IMG/VR virus record: IMGVR_UViG_3300028763_000010
Coordinates: 1-64,000 of that record
Origin: a virus
DNA length: 64,000 nt
Reading direction: 5' to 3' (one strand)
The notes beneath the pieces are model-generated. The model searched no databases. It was not told the DNA's origin and was given only the letters and a program-made list of their open reading frames with translations. The position numbers and the translations under genes are program-made. Below, piece after piece: positions 41,484 through 49,709 of the stretch. Within the stretch, counting starts at the first letter, position 1. Every line of letters starts with the position of its first letter.

Positions 41484-42503
41484 ATGGACTTAGAAGAAAA
41501 CATAAGTAAACTTGAATCATTGGCTAAAGAATTTCTTCTTAGTAAGAATATTATCACTGTCGGAAATACAACTACCGGCAGTGAGGTAGACTTGTCTAAT
41601 GTACTTGCATTATTTGTTGAAAAGATGCAAAAACCACAACCAATGCATAATCTAATGAAAATGTTTAAAACTGCAGAAGGAATACTTGTAGTAAAACCAC
41701 CAAAAGATATAGATTTCGATAAGCTTGTTGAATTGATAAAAGGTATCAGTAAGAAACCTACATTTGTTCAAGAAAATGAATCTGGTCTTGGTTTACATGG
41801 TATGCCTTTTAATGTTGAGTTTTCAAAAGATTATCTTTGGAATGAACCGGTTATTATGACAGGTTTCAAAGAATACAAAGAATACATGCGCGATTGTCCT
41901 GACCCATCTTTTAATTTTGAAGATTGGAAAGATATGATGGATAAATACAATCAAGTAACCAAAGAAGCATTAGATGAAGTTATTGAACCATTTACATGGA
42001 TTGATAAAGATAGTTTTGATGTATTATCTGGTAAGAAAGAACCAACACGTATTGGTATCATTGGTAATGTAGATAATGGTAAATCAATAATGATGCATAG
42101 ATTGGGTGCTCGTAACATAGGAAAGACTTTAATGGCTTCTATTGAACAAATACCATTTGAATTAAATGGATTAGGACAAGCACATCATAAAGGTATTATT
42201 GCTATTGTTCCTGATAAAGCTACAATGGATTATGCCAGTGAAATTACTCGTATGATTGCTAAAGATACATCTATTAAAAATATAATAGTTGTTACTAAAG
42301 AACAGTATGATGCACAAGGAAAAGATTCTTTATTGAAAGCCAGTTCTATTGGTATTACTCAACAAATGAATGAAGTTCCTGTATTTAATTATGATATAAT
42401 AAATAAAGATTCTGTAATATCAGGATTAAAAGAATTATGGGATAAATCATGGGACACTAAAAAGCAAAAACGTAACAATTATAAAAAGAAAAGGAGAAAA
42501 TAA
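41484..42503 (+). CDS. P-loop protein with GNVDNGKS motif, 339 aa
   Basis: Residues 192-203 (IGIIGNVDNGKS) form a Walker A loop that resembles the GHVDHGKT loop of translational GTPases. Residues 1-180 have no known domain, and the end is a very basic tail (KKQKRNNYKKKRRK), likely nucleic-acid-binding. I do not see a clear Walker B or the DxxG and NKxD motifs of GTPases, so hydrolysis is uncertain. It lies in the operon leading to the replication genes. Confidence 0.55.
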   Translation: MDLEENISKLESLAKEFLLSKNIITVGNTTTGSEVDLSNVLALFVEKMQKPQPMHNLMKMFKTAEGILVVKPPKDIDFDKLVELIKGISKKPTFVQENESGLGLHGMPFNVEFSKDYLWNEPVIMTGFKEYKEYMRDCPDPSFNFEDWKDMMDKYNQVTKEALDEVIEPFTWIDKDSFDVLSGKKEPTRIGIIGNVDNGKSIMMHRLGARNIGKTLMASIEQIPFELNGLGQAHHKGIIAIVPDKATMDYASEITRMIAKDTSIKNIIVVTKEQYDAQGKDSLLKASSIGITQQMNEVPVFNYDIINKDSVISGLKELWDKSWDTKKQKRNNYKKKRRK

Positions 42504-42505
42504 TT

Positions 42506-43039
42506 ATGAAAACTTTATTTACAAAACAAGAATTACTTTCAAGAAAAGGATGTTATTCATCTAATGATATTGAAACATTATTTCCAAATAATAATGATGT
42601 TACAATAAAAGAGATTTTGTCAATTGAATCAGTAAATATTAAAGATAAGCGTTGGTTTATATATAATAGTTGTGAACTAACTTTAGATGAAAAGAAAGAA
42701 CTATCATTATTATTATCATGGGCTGTTTTACCAATATTTGAAAATAAATATCCTGATGATAAAAGAGTTCGTGAATGTTTAGATGGAATTGTAAAATTTA
42801 ATAAAAATCTAATTACTAAAGATGAATTAATTATTCTTAGAAAAGCTGCTTATGCTGCTTATGCTGCTTATGCTACTACTGATGCTTATGCTGCTGCTGA
42901 TTATGTTGCTTATGCTGCTGCTGCTACTGATGCTTATGCTGCTGCTGCTGCTGCTGCTGCTTATGCTGCTGATTCTAAACAAAAATATTATTCTGAAAAA
43001 TTAAAAGATGTACTAATAGCTTTTACTAATTCAAAATAA
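42506..43039 (+). CDS. Ala-Tyr repeat protein encoded by a triplet repeat tract, 177 aa
   Basis: Residues 112-155 are almost only Ala, Tyr, Asp and Thr (AAYAAYAAYATTDAYAAADY, then further AAY units), encoded by runs of GCT with TAT, GAT and ACT. The N-terminal 110 residues are normal alpha/beta. Ala-Tyr repeat tails occur in some phage and bacterial proteins of unknown role. Length of the tract may vary between strains. It is followed by a promoter-like box and a terminator. Confidence 0.6.
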   Translation: MKTLFTKQELLSRKGCYSSNDIETLFPNNNDVTIKEILSIESVNIKDKRWFIYNSCELTLDEKKELSLLLSWAVLPIFENKYPDDKRVRECLDGIVKFNKNLITKDELIILRKAAYAAYAAYATTDAYAAADYVAYAAAATDAYAAAAAAAAYAADSKQKYYSEKLKDVLIAFTNSK

Positions 43040-43043
43040 TTAT

Positions 43044-43051
43044 TATATTTG
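43044..43051 (+). promoter_or_regulatory. Promoter -7 box TATATTTG
   Basis: TATATTTG (TAnnTTTG) lies right after the Ala-Tyr gene. Transcription would start near 43058 and could end at the terminator at 43263-43304, giving an RNA of about 245 bases. Confidence 0.5.
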
Positions 43052-43055
43052 TATC

Positions 43056-43223
43056 ATGATACAATCAATAATTCATCCCATCACCGGACAGACGTTTGCA
43101 ATATGCAGCGACACACTACTATGCGTGATTACGGTTATTATTAGATTTGTTTCGGATATCAATCACCTTTTTAAAAAGGTATATTGTCAAATTATACAAG
43201 AACTATCTAGTTCATATGGTTAG
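43056..43223 (+). CDS. Possible small membrane peptide, 55 aa (doubtful)
   Basis: A 55-codon frame (MIQSIIHPITGQTFAICSDT) has one hydrophobic stretch (LLCVITVIIRFVS). Its ATG is only 5 bases after the promoter box, so the message would be leaderless unless it is expressed from upstream. The region may be a non-coding RNA instead. I keep it at low confidence. Confidence 0.3.
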   Translation: MIQSIIHPITGQTFAICSDTLLCVITVIIRFVSDINHLFKKVYCQIIQELSSSYG

Positions 43224-43262
43224 CTAATATATCTTTCAGTAAATAATAGATTGATATAAATT

Positions 43263-43304
43263 AAACGTCCAGATACTTTATTGTATCTGGACGTTTTCGT
43301 TTTA
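43263..43304 (+). terminator. Strong intrinsic terminator
   Basis: A perfect 14-bp stem (AAACGTCCAGATAC with GTATCTGGACGTTT) with a 6-base loop is followed by TCGTTTT. The stem is symmetric, so it could also work on the other strand. Confidence 0.85.
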
Positions 43305-43320
43305 AATTAAAAATTAAATA

Positions 43321-43518
43321 ATGGCAACTGAAATAAATAAAGAAGCATTGGAATTAATAGATAATTTTATTATGCTTAATCATCAACATGCTATTGATAG
43401 CAAAGAAGATTATGGTATGTCTTATTCTTATCATATCAAATGTGCATTATTAGTAGCTGAGATTCAAAAAAGAAATGATTTACTAATTGAATTAAATAAT
43501 ATTTTAAAAAAGGAATAA
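43321..43518 (+). CDS. Small helical protein, 65 aa
   Basis: It starts MATEINKEALELIDNFIMLN and is predicted all-helical, with no cysteine or membrane segment. It is the first gene after the terminator at 43304. The next gene starts 1 base after its stop. Function unknown. Confidence 0.5.
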   Translation: MATEINKEALELIDNFIMLNHQHAIDSKEDYGMSYSYHIKCALLVAEIQKRNDLLIELNNILKKE

Positions 43519-43519
43519 A

Positions 43520-43795
43520 ATGAAAACAATAAAAATGTTGTTCGTAAAAGAACCGGTAGCTATCGTACCAACTATTGAGTTGCGTAGATACTCTTATGAT
43601 ACCAAAGAAGAACTAAAAGTTGGTGAAGTATATTCTTCTCCATCTTATCCAAAAAACTTCTTACAAGTAGACTCTATTGAGCCGAAAGACGATAACCTTG
43701 CGTTGCCATATAAGATTAAAGAACTTGTTATTGGTGAACCGCCGGCGATTGCAGTAAGTAACACAAACTTAGTATATCTCAAAAAAGTAAATTAA
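43520..43795 (+). CDS. Small beta-rich protein, 91 aa
   Basis: It starts MKTIKMLFVKEPVAIVPTIE and alternates strands and Pro/Gly turns. No signal peptide cleavage site or motif is recognised. It lies between two closely spaced genes (1-base gaps on both sides). Confidence 0.5.
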   Translation: MKTIKMLFVKEPVAIVPTIELRRYSYDTKEELKVGEVYSSPSYPKNFLQVDSIEPKDDNLALPYKIKELVIGEPPAIAVSNTNLVYLKKVN

Positions 43796-43796
43796 G

Positions 43797-44198
43797 ATGA
43801 AAAATCTCATTTATAGCATATTGTCGATAATTTTGTTTATCGGTATGTTCCTTGGTCTTGAATATGATTTCCGAACAAACAATAATCATGTTCTTGGCTT
43901 ATTCTCACCTATTCAATGGATGGCAGTACTATTCCTATTTTGGATAACTATTGTACTTTTGAATATATGCCTTGCTTATGCACTAAAACGTGTACATAAA
44001 GCTTCAAGCCTATTATTCTATATTGAATCAGATGATGAATGCCAGTTATATGTTATACCTTTTATGCAAGTCATTGTGCTTATAAATAATTTATTTTGTT
44101 GGCTTGCTATTATCAATGGTCGTATAAATGACGAAGATCGAATACAAGAAGAGTTTGAAAAAGAGTTTCATAAAAAAACTATTGGTTCAAAAAGGTAG
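43797..44198 (+). CDS. Polytopic membrane protein, 133 aa
   Basis: Hydrophobic helices are at about residues 4-22, 38-62 and 82-105 (for example WMAVLFLFWITIVLLNICLA), followed by a charged cytoplasmic tail EEFEKEFHKK. It is the last gene before the convergent minus-strand HU-like gene, whose end it overlaps by 20 bases. Function is unknown. Confidence 0.55.
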   Translation: MKNLIYSILSIILFIGMFLGLEYDFRTNNNHVLGLFSPIQWMAVLFLFWITIVLLNICLAYALKRVHKASSLLFYIESDDECQLYVIPFMQVIVLINNLFCWLAIINGRINDEDRIQEEFEKEFHKKTIGSKR

Positions 44199-44499
44199 TT
44201 CTCTCCTTAATGGCTTTCGTTATTATCATATTTCTTCTTATACATCTTTCAAGAAACACTTTGTAGATTATTCTTCTTTCAATCGGAGCTATTCGTATGC
44301 ACCGGTTGAATTTGTGTGTCTTGTATACTGATAATGTAAGAAAACCTCCACGCTTAATGATATGGGAAATTACTTGACCATAATAGTTCAGTAGTCTTTC
44401 TATATCGTTACGCGTGACAGATTTAAAATTTACTGGATCCTGTTCTTTTACTTTGGCCAGGACTCTTTTACTTATTTCCTTATTTGTAAATAGCATATC
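44179..44499 (-). CDS. HU/IHF-like DNA-binding protein, minus-strand orphan
   Basis: Residues 20-80 fit an HU-type pattern (NDIERLLNYYGQVISHIIKR, then GGFLTLSVYKTHKF), helix followed by beta strand. The start at 44499 (MLFTNKEISKRVLAK) lies just after a TATCTTTG promoter, which rules out an upstream ATG at 44538. It is the only minus-strand gene inside the plus-strand half and fills the gap between two plus-strand genes. Crass-like phages are known to carry two IHF-like genes; the other is at 10629-11132. Confidence 0.55.
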   Translation of the reverse strand, partial: DMLFTNKEISKRVLAKVKEQDPVNFKSVTRNDIERLLNYYGQVISHIIKRGGFLTLSVYKTHKFNRCIRIAPIERRIIYKVFLERCIRRNMIITKAIKERTTFLNQ

Positions 44500-44513
44500 A
44501 TAATGATTTGCGA

Positions 44514-44521
44514 CAAAGATA
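44514..44521 (-). promoter_or_regulatory. Promoter -7 box TATCTTTG for the HU-like gene
   Basis: The minus strand reads TATCTTTG, the same sequence as the three other minus-strand promoters. Transcription would begin near 44508, 8-10 bases before the ATG at 44499. Confidence 0.75.
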
Positions 44522-44545
44522 ACACTTTCATAAAACATAACGTAA

Positions 44546-44911
44546 ATGAAAACAAAATTAGTAAAACCAAATTTAAGCTCGTTTGAGCTATCTAAATTGA
44601 ATTTCTATGCTGACTACTTAGGTTACATATTTAAGTTCAACAGAGAGAAGCAAAGCGCCCTTTTTGAAACCATAGAAAAAGAAGTTGCATACATACAAAT
44701 GGATGAATACAATCATCTCTTTCTTGTGTGGAAAAATGATGAACGTATAGAATTTATTGATGAAAAGATAAATATTTGTATGAAACTACATGATATCAAT
44801 ATTTTCCCTGATGTATTTTCTACATTATCATTAATTATTGGTATGCATGTAATAACTGGAGAAACAGTTTCAAAACAAAAATATAAAAAGCTATGTCTAC
44901 ACACTCTGTAA
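44546..44911 (+). CDS. Protein of unknown function, 121 aa
   Basis: It starts MKTKLVKPNLSSFELSKLNF and is alpha/beta with two short hydrophobic strands near the C-terminus. No motif is recognised. It overlaps the next gene by 19 bases and leads into the helicase operon. Confidence 0.55.
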   Translation: MKTKLVKPNLSSFELSKLNFYADYLGYIFKFNREKQSALFETIEKEVAYIQMDEYNHLFLVWKNDERIEFIDEKINICMKLHDINIFPDVFSTLSLIIGMHVITGETVSKQKYKKLCLHTL

Positions 44912-45228
44912 CTACAACCTATGATGAGTTCTTAGATAAGCTTTATGTTCTTTGTCCTATTGGTAATGCTGAGGTAATATACCAGGTTATGCTTACCATA
45001 TTGAATAAACCACTTCCTACTAAAGAATTGTTGACATTTGAATTACTATGCAAGCGATTCAAAGATTATCAGAACTTCATTAAGCCGTTCAATGCCGGCG
45101 AGAAACAGTTCATCAAAAAAGACAAAGAAGAGAAAGAACTTGGAGCATATATTCAATTGGAAATGTACAAGAATGATTACAGTAAACAACACAACGATCC
45201 TAATGATTTTTATTTATTTGGAGTATGA
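44893..45228 (+). CDS. Helical protein before the SF1 helicase, 111 aa
   Basis: It starts MSTHSVTTTYDEFLDKLYVL and is almost all helical, with a Lys/Glu-rich stretch (residues 70-90). It overlaps the helicase start by 4 bases, so translation is probably coupled. It may be a helicase loader or replication accessory; this is positional inference. Confidence 0.5.
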   Translation: MSTHSVTTTYDEFLDKLYVLCPIGNAEVIYQVMLTILNKPLPTKELLTFELLCKRFKDYQNFIKPFNAGEKQFIKKDKEEKELGAYIQLEMYKNDYSKQHNDPNDFYLFGV

Positions 45229-46619
45229 AAGATAAACCTATTGATTTATTTAACCAACCTAAAGTAGTAAAACCAAAGAAAGAAAAGAAACCAAAGAAGT
45301 CAGCTGACCGGGACCCGAATGTTACTCTCAATAAAGAACAAGAAGAAGCCATTCAGCTATTACGAGCTTTTTTGAAATCTGATACTGATTTTGATTTTAC
45401 TATTGAAGGTAAAGGAGGAACCGGAAAATCCTTTCTGATTCAAGAGTTATTTAAACGCAAGAAACAGAACTCAGATGAATGGTATGTTCCGAATACCGTA
45501 ATTGGTGTATGTGTTACTCACATGGCACGTATCAACCTTATGAAGTCAATACCGAATACTACTACTTATGCTTCTGCAGCTAATCTTACAGCAATGTATG
45601 ATCCTAATGGAACATTGTATTTTGTAGAAAAGTATGGTGGTAGTCAGTTTTCGGAACTTATGGGATATAAGTACATCGTAGTAGATGAATGCTCTATGTT
45701 CTCAAAAGGTATGATTGCTATGCTTCGTAAGTGTTGCTCTAAAACAGCTAAGATTATATGGCTCGGTGATTCTAATCAGTTGCCACCAATTGAAGCTGAT
45801 GGAGATAATGATAGTCCTACTTTTGATTTCAAGAACAAGTATCGACTTACCATTAAAATGCGTCAAGAGAATGAAGATCATATAGCAATTCTTGGTGACG
45901 AAATTTGTGAACATATTGCCGGTGATAAAGATGTTTCTTTCCTTTCTACTATGACTCAGCAATGGGATGCAGTAAAAGGTAAAGGATATTCAATTACAAC
46001 CATGGACAAAGCCATAGACAGCTATGTAAAGAACTTTCAGGCTGGAATGGATATTCGTATCACTGCATACAGAAACAAGCGTATAATCGAACACAATAAA
46101 GTAATTCGGAATATGCTTTGGGTGGAGAACTCAAATGAAATGTATGTTCCCGGCGAACTTATTGTTATGAATGAACAGTATGCACCACACATGAATATTA
46201 TCGCGTACAATGGACAATCATTCCGTATTCAAAATCTACATATTGAAATGGTAGAGTTTGTTGAATGTTTTGTCATATCAGTTCCAAAAGTTGGAAGAAA
46301 ACCTAAATCAAAAGAGACAGTGCAATTGCTTGTTCCTACTGAAAATGGTTATCCTCTTTACAAAAACCATTTGGATAAGCTGAAACGTACTGCGATAAAA
46401 ACGCATGAATGGTCCGAACATCAAGCTTTCAAAGGAAAGTTTGCCAATATATCGTATGGCTATGCTATGAATAACTATAAGATACAAGGTAGTACCATAA
46501 AGGGATGCTATGTAGATTTAAGTGATATCATGAGTGTAAAGCCTATATCAAACAAACGTAAGTTACAAGCTTTTTATGTCGGAGTAAGTAGGCCGACTTC
46601 ATTTTTAGCAATATTTTAA
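45225..46619 (+). CDS. SF1 DNA helicase (RecD/Dda-like)
   Basis: The helicase motifs are all present: Walker A GKGGTGKS (about residue 63), Walker B VVDECSM (about 150), motif III GDSNQLPPI (about 183), the SF1 motif V region YAMNNYKIQGSTIKG (about 420) and motif VI YVGVSRPT (about 455). The N-terminus is basic (KPKKEKKPKK). The size (464 residues) fits Dda-type helicases, which translocate 5' to 3' on single-stranded DNA at replication forks. SF1 helicases are part of the crAss replication gene set. Confidence 0.88.
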   Translation: MKDKPIDLFNQPKVVKPKKEKKPKKSADRDPNVTLNKEQEEAIQLLRAFLKSDTDFDFTIEGKGGTGKSFLIQELFKRKKQNSDEWYVPNTVIGVCVTHMARINLMKSIPNTTTYASAANLTAMYDPNGTLYFVEKYGGSQFSELMGYKYIVVDECSMFSKGMIAMLRKCCSKTAKIIWLGDSNQLPPIEADGDNDSPTFDFKNKYRLTIKMRQENEDHIAILGDEICEHIAGDKDVSFLSTMTQQWDAVKGKGYSITTMDKAIDSYVKNFQAGMDIRITAYRNKRIIEHNKVIRNMLWVENSNEMYVPGELIVMNEQYAPHMNIIAYNGQSFRIQNLHIEMVEFVECFVISVPKVGRKPKSKETVQLLVPTENGYPLYKNHLDKLKRTAIKTHEWSEHQAFKGKFANISYGYAMNNYKIQGSTIKGCYVDLSDIMSVKPISNKRKLQAFYVGVSRPTSFLAIF

Positions 46620-46622
46620 ATT

Positions 46623-46778
46623 ATGATAATATCAATATTTGATTACAACATCAGTGGTATTCCACCAGTTGTCGGCCCTATTGATTACCAACCTCATATG
46701 CAAGGTCATATTCATTTCGAAGAACGTAAGTTTCCGATAAGTGATATTACTCTTGAATTTATTTATGTAGGATTTTAA
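46623..46778 (+). CDS. Small protein, 51 aa
   Basis: The ATG at 46623 opens a 51-codon frame (MIISIFDYNISGIPPVVGPI) ending GF at 46778. It fills the gap between the helicase and the next gene exactly (3 bases and 10 bases). It has a Pro/Gly-rich beta pattern and no motif. Confidence 0.5.
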   Translation: MIISIFDYNISGIPPVVGPIDYQPHMQGHIHFEERKFPISDITLEFIYVGF

Positions 46779-46788
46779 AACAAATAAA

Positions 46789-47088
46789 ATGAAAAAATTA
46801 ATTCATAGTCCAGCACCTTGGTATCCTATTCAATTTGCAGGAATATATATGCTTAATGATTCTGATAATTACGAATCAAAAGTATTATTATATTGTGATG
46901 AAGTAGGTGAAGATATTGCTGAAACAAATGCTATAATAGCATCTAAGGCACCAGATATGTATAAAGTATTATTTCAAGTAATACATCATGATGATAATGT
47001 AAAAGAATATTTTAGATTGCCTGATCCTGTAAGAGAAATAATTGATAATATTTTAAAAGATATTGAAACATTAAAAACAAAAACATAA
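46789..47088 (+). CDS. Small phage protein, 99 aa
   Basis: SPAPWYPIQFAGIYMLND and later AETNAIIASKAPDMYKVLFQ follow a recurring phage pattern (an opening PxPW segment, then ANAxLIAxAPEML). The function of that group is unknown. It is adjacent to the next gene with no gap. Confidence 0.6.
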   Translation: MKKLIHSPAPWYPIQFAGIYMLNDSDNYESKVLLYCDEVGEDIAETNAIIASKAPDMYKVLFQVIHHDDNVKEYFRLPDPVREIIDNILKDIETLKTKT

Positions 47089-47340
47089 ATGATTAAAATT
47101 GGACTAAAAGCAAATGCTCAATGGTCTTTTGAAGCAATGAATGGCAATACGCTTGGTGGTGAAACTGATACTTCACGACAATTTAGTAGTATTATGCATC
47201 TTAGTCCGGAACAGTTCTTTGATTATAAAGAACTTCTTGACCAACATGGATTTGATAGTATTAAGTCACTGACTGAGCTTACAGAGAATCAAAAAACTGA
47301 GTATAAATGTGACTATATATGTCATGTAATTAAAAAGTAA
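47089..47340 (+). CDS. Small protein, 83 aa
   Basis: It starts MIKIGLKANAQWSFEAMNGN and is alpha/beta. The final segment has two cysteines (YKCDYICHV). No family is recognised. It adjoins its neighbours without spacing, within the replication operon. Confidence 0.5.
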   Translation: MIKIGLKANAQWSFEAMNGNTLGGETDTSRQFSSIMHLSPEQFFDYKELLDQHGFDSIKSLTELTENQKTEYKCDYICHVIKK

Positions 47341-47838
47341 ATGGCAAAAATTTGTAAACACGAAACATGTACGTTTCCAATATTCTCTCACAACTATTGT
47401 CGTAACCATCAACACCTACGTACTGATGATAAAGCACAAAAAGTAAGAACAGCAATAACTACTTCTATTAATACAAAGAGTAAAGCTATAAAGCCTAAGT
47501 TTCGGCAGCCGACTGGTGAACTTGAATTATTCAAAGAAGTATGGAACGAACGCCCACATGTTTCAGAACTTAGTGGTGATAAACTATACTTCTTTGATAT
47601 CAATAATTTCCACCATTTGCTTACTAAGAAAACGTATGAGCAATTTCGGTTGTATAAACCAAATATCATTCTTCTTACAAAAGGTGAACACTTTCAAATA
47701 CATAATGTAGCTCAAAGTGTGCTTGTATCACAAGATAGTAGATGGCAGAAAGTATTTGAGAAATATCAACAACTAAAAGAGAATTACAACTATGGCCGAG
47801 AAACGGAATTACAACAGAAAACCACCATTACCGGCTAA
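47341..47838 (+). CDS. Zinc-finger protein before the DnaB-like helicase, 165 aa
   Basis: CKHETC (residues 5-10) and HNYCRNHQH (17-25) form a Cys/His zinc site at the N-terminus. The middle is basic (TKSKAIKPKFRQ) and the rest alpha/beta. It overlaps the helicase start by 47 bases. Zinc finger plus basic linker suggests nucleic-acid binding, possibly a loader or NinG-like accessory; the role is not shown. Confidence 0.55.
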   Translation: MAKICKHETCTFPIFSHNYCRNHQHLRTDDKAQKVRTAITTSINTKSKAIKPKFRQPTGELELFKEVWNERPHVSELSGDKLYFFDINNFHHLLTKKTYEQFRLYKPNIILLTKGEHFQIHNVAQSVLVSQDSRWQKVFEKYQQLKENYNYGRETELQQKTTITG

Positions 47839-49297
47839 TGATTTTGGTAAACTCCCACCACAAGATATTGAATTTGAAAAAGCAATTCTTTCAACAGTCA
47901 TTAATTATCCTGATAGTTTGGGTTTTGTGCTTTCTATTATTAAACCTCAATGTCTTTATAAAGTAACACATCAAAAGATACTAGAAACATTAATGGGAAT
48001 GTCTGAACAGGAGGTTCCCATTGATAATACTACTCTTGTGCATGCTTTACGTAAGAATGAAATGATTGATGATGTAGGTGGTCCATATGCAATAATAGTA
48101 CTTGCCGGTGAACCTCATTCACAACAAAACTTGGAATACTATTGCTATGTGATATTTGAAATGTATGTTCGACGTACTATGATTGAACTGTTCTCAAATG
48201 AAATCAATAACTTATACAAATACGATGTAGATATTAAAGAAATCTATGAACGTGTTTATGAAGAGTTAGAAAAGATATTTGAGAACTTCAATGATAAACA
48301 GATTAAGCACATGAAGAACTCAGTTGATAAGGCTATCAATGAAATTCAGAACTACTCAAGTGGTAAAGATATTTCATACCTTAGAACTGGGTTTAAATTG
48401 CTTGATGAACATGTATATCTTGCTCCAAAGTTTATCCTTGGTATAGCAGCATCACGTGGTGCCGGTAAGACTAGATTTCTTATTGAACTTATGCGTTCGA
48501 TATTTGAAATCAATCCGGAAGATGTAGCTGCTCTATGGTATTCAATGGAAGATAGCGATACAAAGATCATTAGACTGTTCGCTGCAAAGAAAACAGGACT
48601 TACTGAGGCACAAATGCAAGGTAAAGGGTACAAACTATCCAATGACGAATTAAAGTCCGTTACAGGAGAGATAAACAAGTTTTCTAAGTATGATATAGAT
48701 TTTGTAAATGAGCAAGAAACAATGTCAACCATATCACGTACTTTCAATCGATTCATAAAGAAAAGAGAAAAGAAAGTATGTTTTCTGATTATTGACAATA
48801 TCATGCTTATTGATGATTTGTATAACAGCCCAGCCGGTTCCAACCAAATTCAAATTGAAGATAAGGTTGCGGCCAGCATTCGCGCTATCGTAAACAATGC
48901 CGATAAGAAAGGACATAAAGCTATTGTGATATTCTTGCACCACATGACAAAGGAAATGGAGAGTAAGAATAATTTCGAAGAAGCCTATCGTCCTAAGCTT
49001 AGTCACATGAAAGGAACCACTCGTTTTGCTGATGTTGCCAATGGTATTATTCTATTGAATAACCCGGGCATGCATAAAGATCTTATCAAAAAGCATTCTT
49101 CTCTTCCGGATATCAATTGTATCAATTCAAATGGTACTTCTATGTTTGTAAAAAGAGAAAAGCTTTTAAAGAATATGCTTATTGCTGAGGTAGCAAAGAA
49201 TAGAGATGGTGATATGTCTGACGACTCTAAAGCTATCCAACGATGGATAGTTGATTTCGGTACTATGAAGTTTAATGAATTAAATACTCAAAAATAA
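47792..49297 (+). CDS. dnaB: DnaB-type replicative helicase
   Basis: The 501-residue protein has the DnaB N-terminal domain (residues 20-135) and RecA-like C-terminal domain: Walker A GIAASRGAGKTRF (about residue 218), Walker B VCFLIIDNI (about 328), LHHMTKE (about 385) and the arginine-finger region HMKGTTRFADVANG (about 405). It would unwind the phage fork as a hexamer. It starts within the zinc-finger gene (47-base overlap) and ends with a 1-base overlap into the next gene. Confidence 0.9.
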   Translation: MAEKRNYNRKPPLPANDFGKLPPQDIEFEKAILSTVINYPDSLGFVLSIIKPQCLYKVTHQKILETLMGMSEQEVPIDNTTLVHALRKNEMIDDVGGPYAIIVLAGEPHSQQNLEYYCYVIFEMYVRRTMIELFSNEINNLYKYDVDIKEIYERVYEELEKIFENFNDKQIKHMKNSVDKAINEIQNYSSGKDISYLRTGFKLLDEHVYLAPKFILGIAASRGAGKTRFLIELMRSIFEINPEDVAALWYSMEDSDTKIIRLFAAKKTGLTEAQMQGKGYKLSNDELKSVTGEINKFSKYDIDFVNEQETMSTISRTFNRFIKKREKKVCFLIIDNIMLIDDLYNSPAGSNQIQIEDKVAASIRAIVNNADKKGHKAIVIFLHHMTKEMESKNNFEEAYRPKLSHMKGTTRFADVANGIILLNNPGMHKDLIKKHSSLPDINCINSNGTSMFVKREKLLKNMLIAEVAKNRDGDMSDDSKAIQRWIVDFGTMKFNELNTQK

Positions 49298-49494
49298 TGG
49301 AAGAAGAAAAATTAGGACAAAAACCAATTTGTCCATCATTAGGATATGGTCTTGGAATGTCTCAAAGATTATTTATTGCTACAATGGCAATGCAAGGATT
49401 TCTTAGAGGTGATGATACTTTAATACATTCAGAAGATGTTGCAAAATTATCATTTGAATATGCAGATGCTCTTTTAAGACAAGAAAATGAGTAA
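49297..49494 (+). CDS. Small protein, 65 aa
   Basis: It starts MEEEKLGQKPICPSLGYGLG, then SQRLFIATMAMQGFLRGDDT, a pattern seen in many small phage proteins downstream of replication genes. The function is unknown. Its start overlaps the helicase stop by 1 base and its end overlaps the next frame by 8 bases. Confidence 0.6.
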   Translation: MEEEKLGQKPICPSLGYGLGMSQRLFIATMAMQGFLRGDDTLIHSEDVAKLSFEYADALLRQENE

Positions 49495-49705
49495 GATTGA
49501 TGGTAATGTACCAAAACGTTTTCCTAATACTAAAAAGGATTACGTAAAGTATCTGAATGAGCTTGGTGAATCTCTCGGGGATGATGAATTTATCATTGCC
49601 GGCATAATGCGAAAGAGAAGAGATAACTATGGATAACTATTAAAAGACAATGATCCGGTTGCTTTCAACCTTGGTTACAATGAATGGAAATTAAATCAAA
49701 AATAA
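49487..49705 (+). pseudogene. Small gene interrupted by an in-frame TAA
   Basis: A 72-sense-codon frame starts MSKIDGNVPKRFPNTKKDYV and has coding character on both sides of a TAA at 49634-49636: RKRRDNYG before it, then LLKDNDPVAFNLGYNEWKLN after it, then another TAA. The second part has no start of its own. The typical form of such proteins, in which a Gly/Leu segment leads into DPxAFNxGYNEW, suggests one ancestral gene. It is either a nonsense mutation, a sequencing error or stop-codon readthrough. Confidence 0.55.
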
Positions 49706-49709
49706 ATAA

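Noticed and set aside
44500-44538. Upstream ATG for the minus-strand HU-like gene
   Set aside because: The promoter box at 44514-44521 lies between this ATG and the gene, so it would not be in the transcript.
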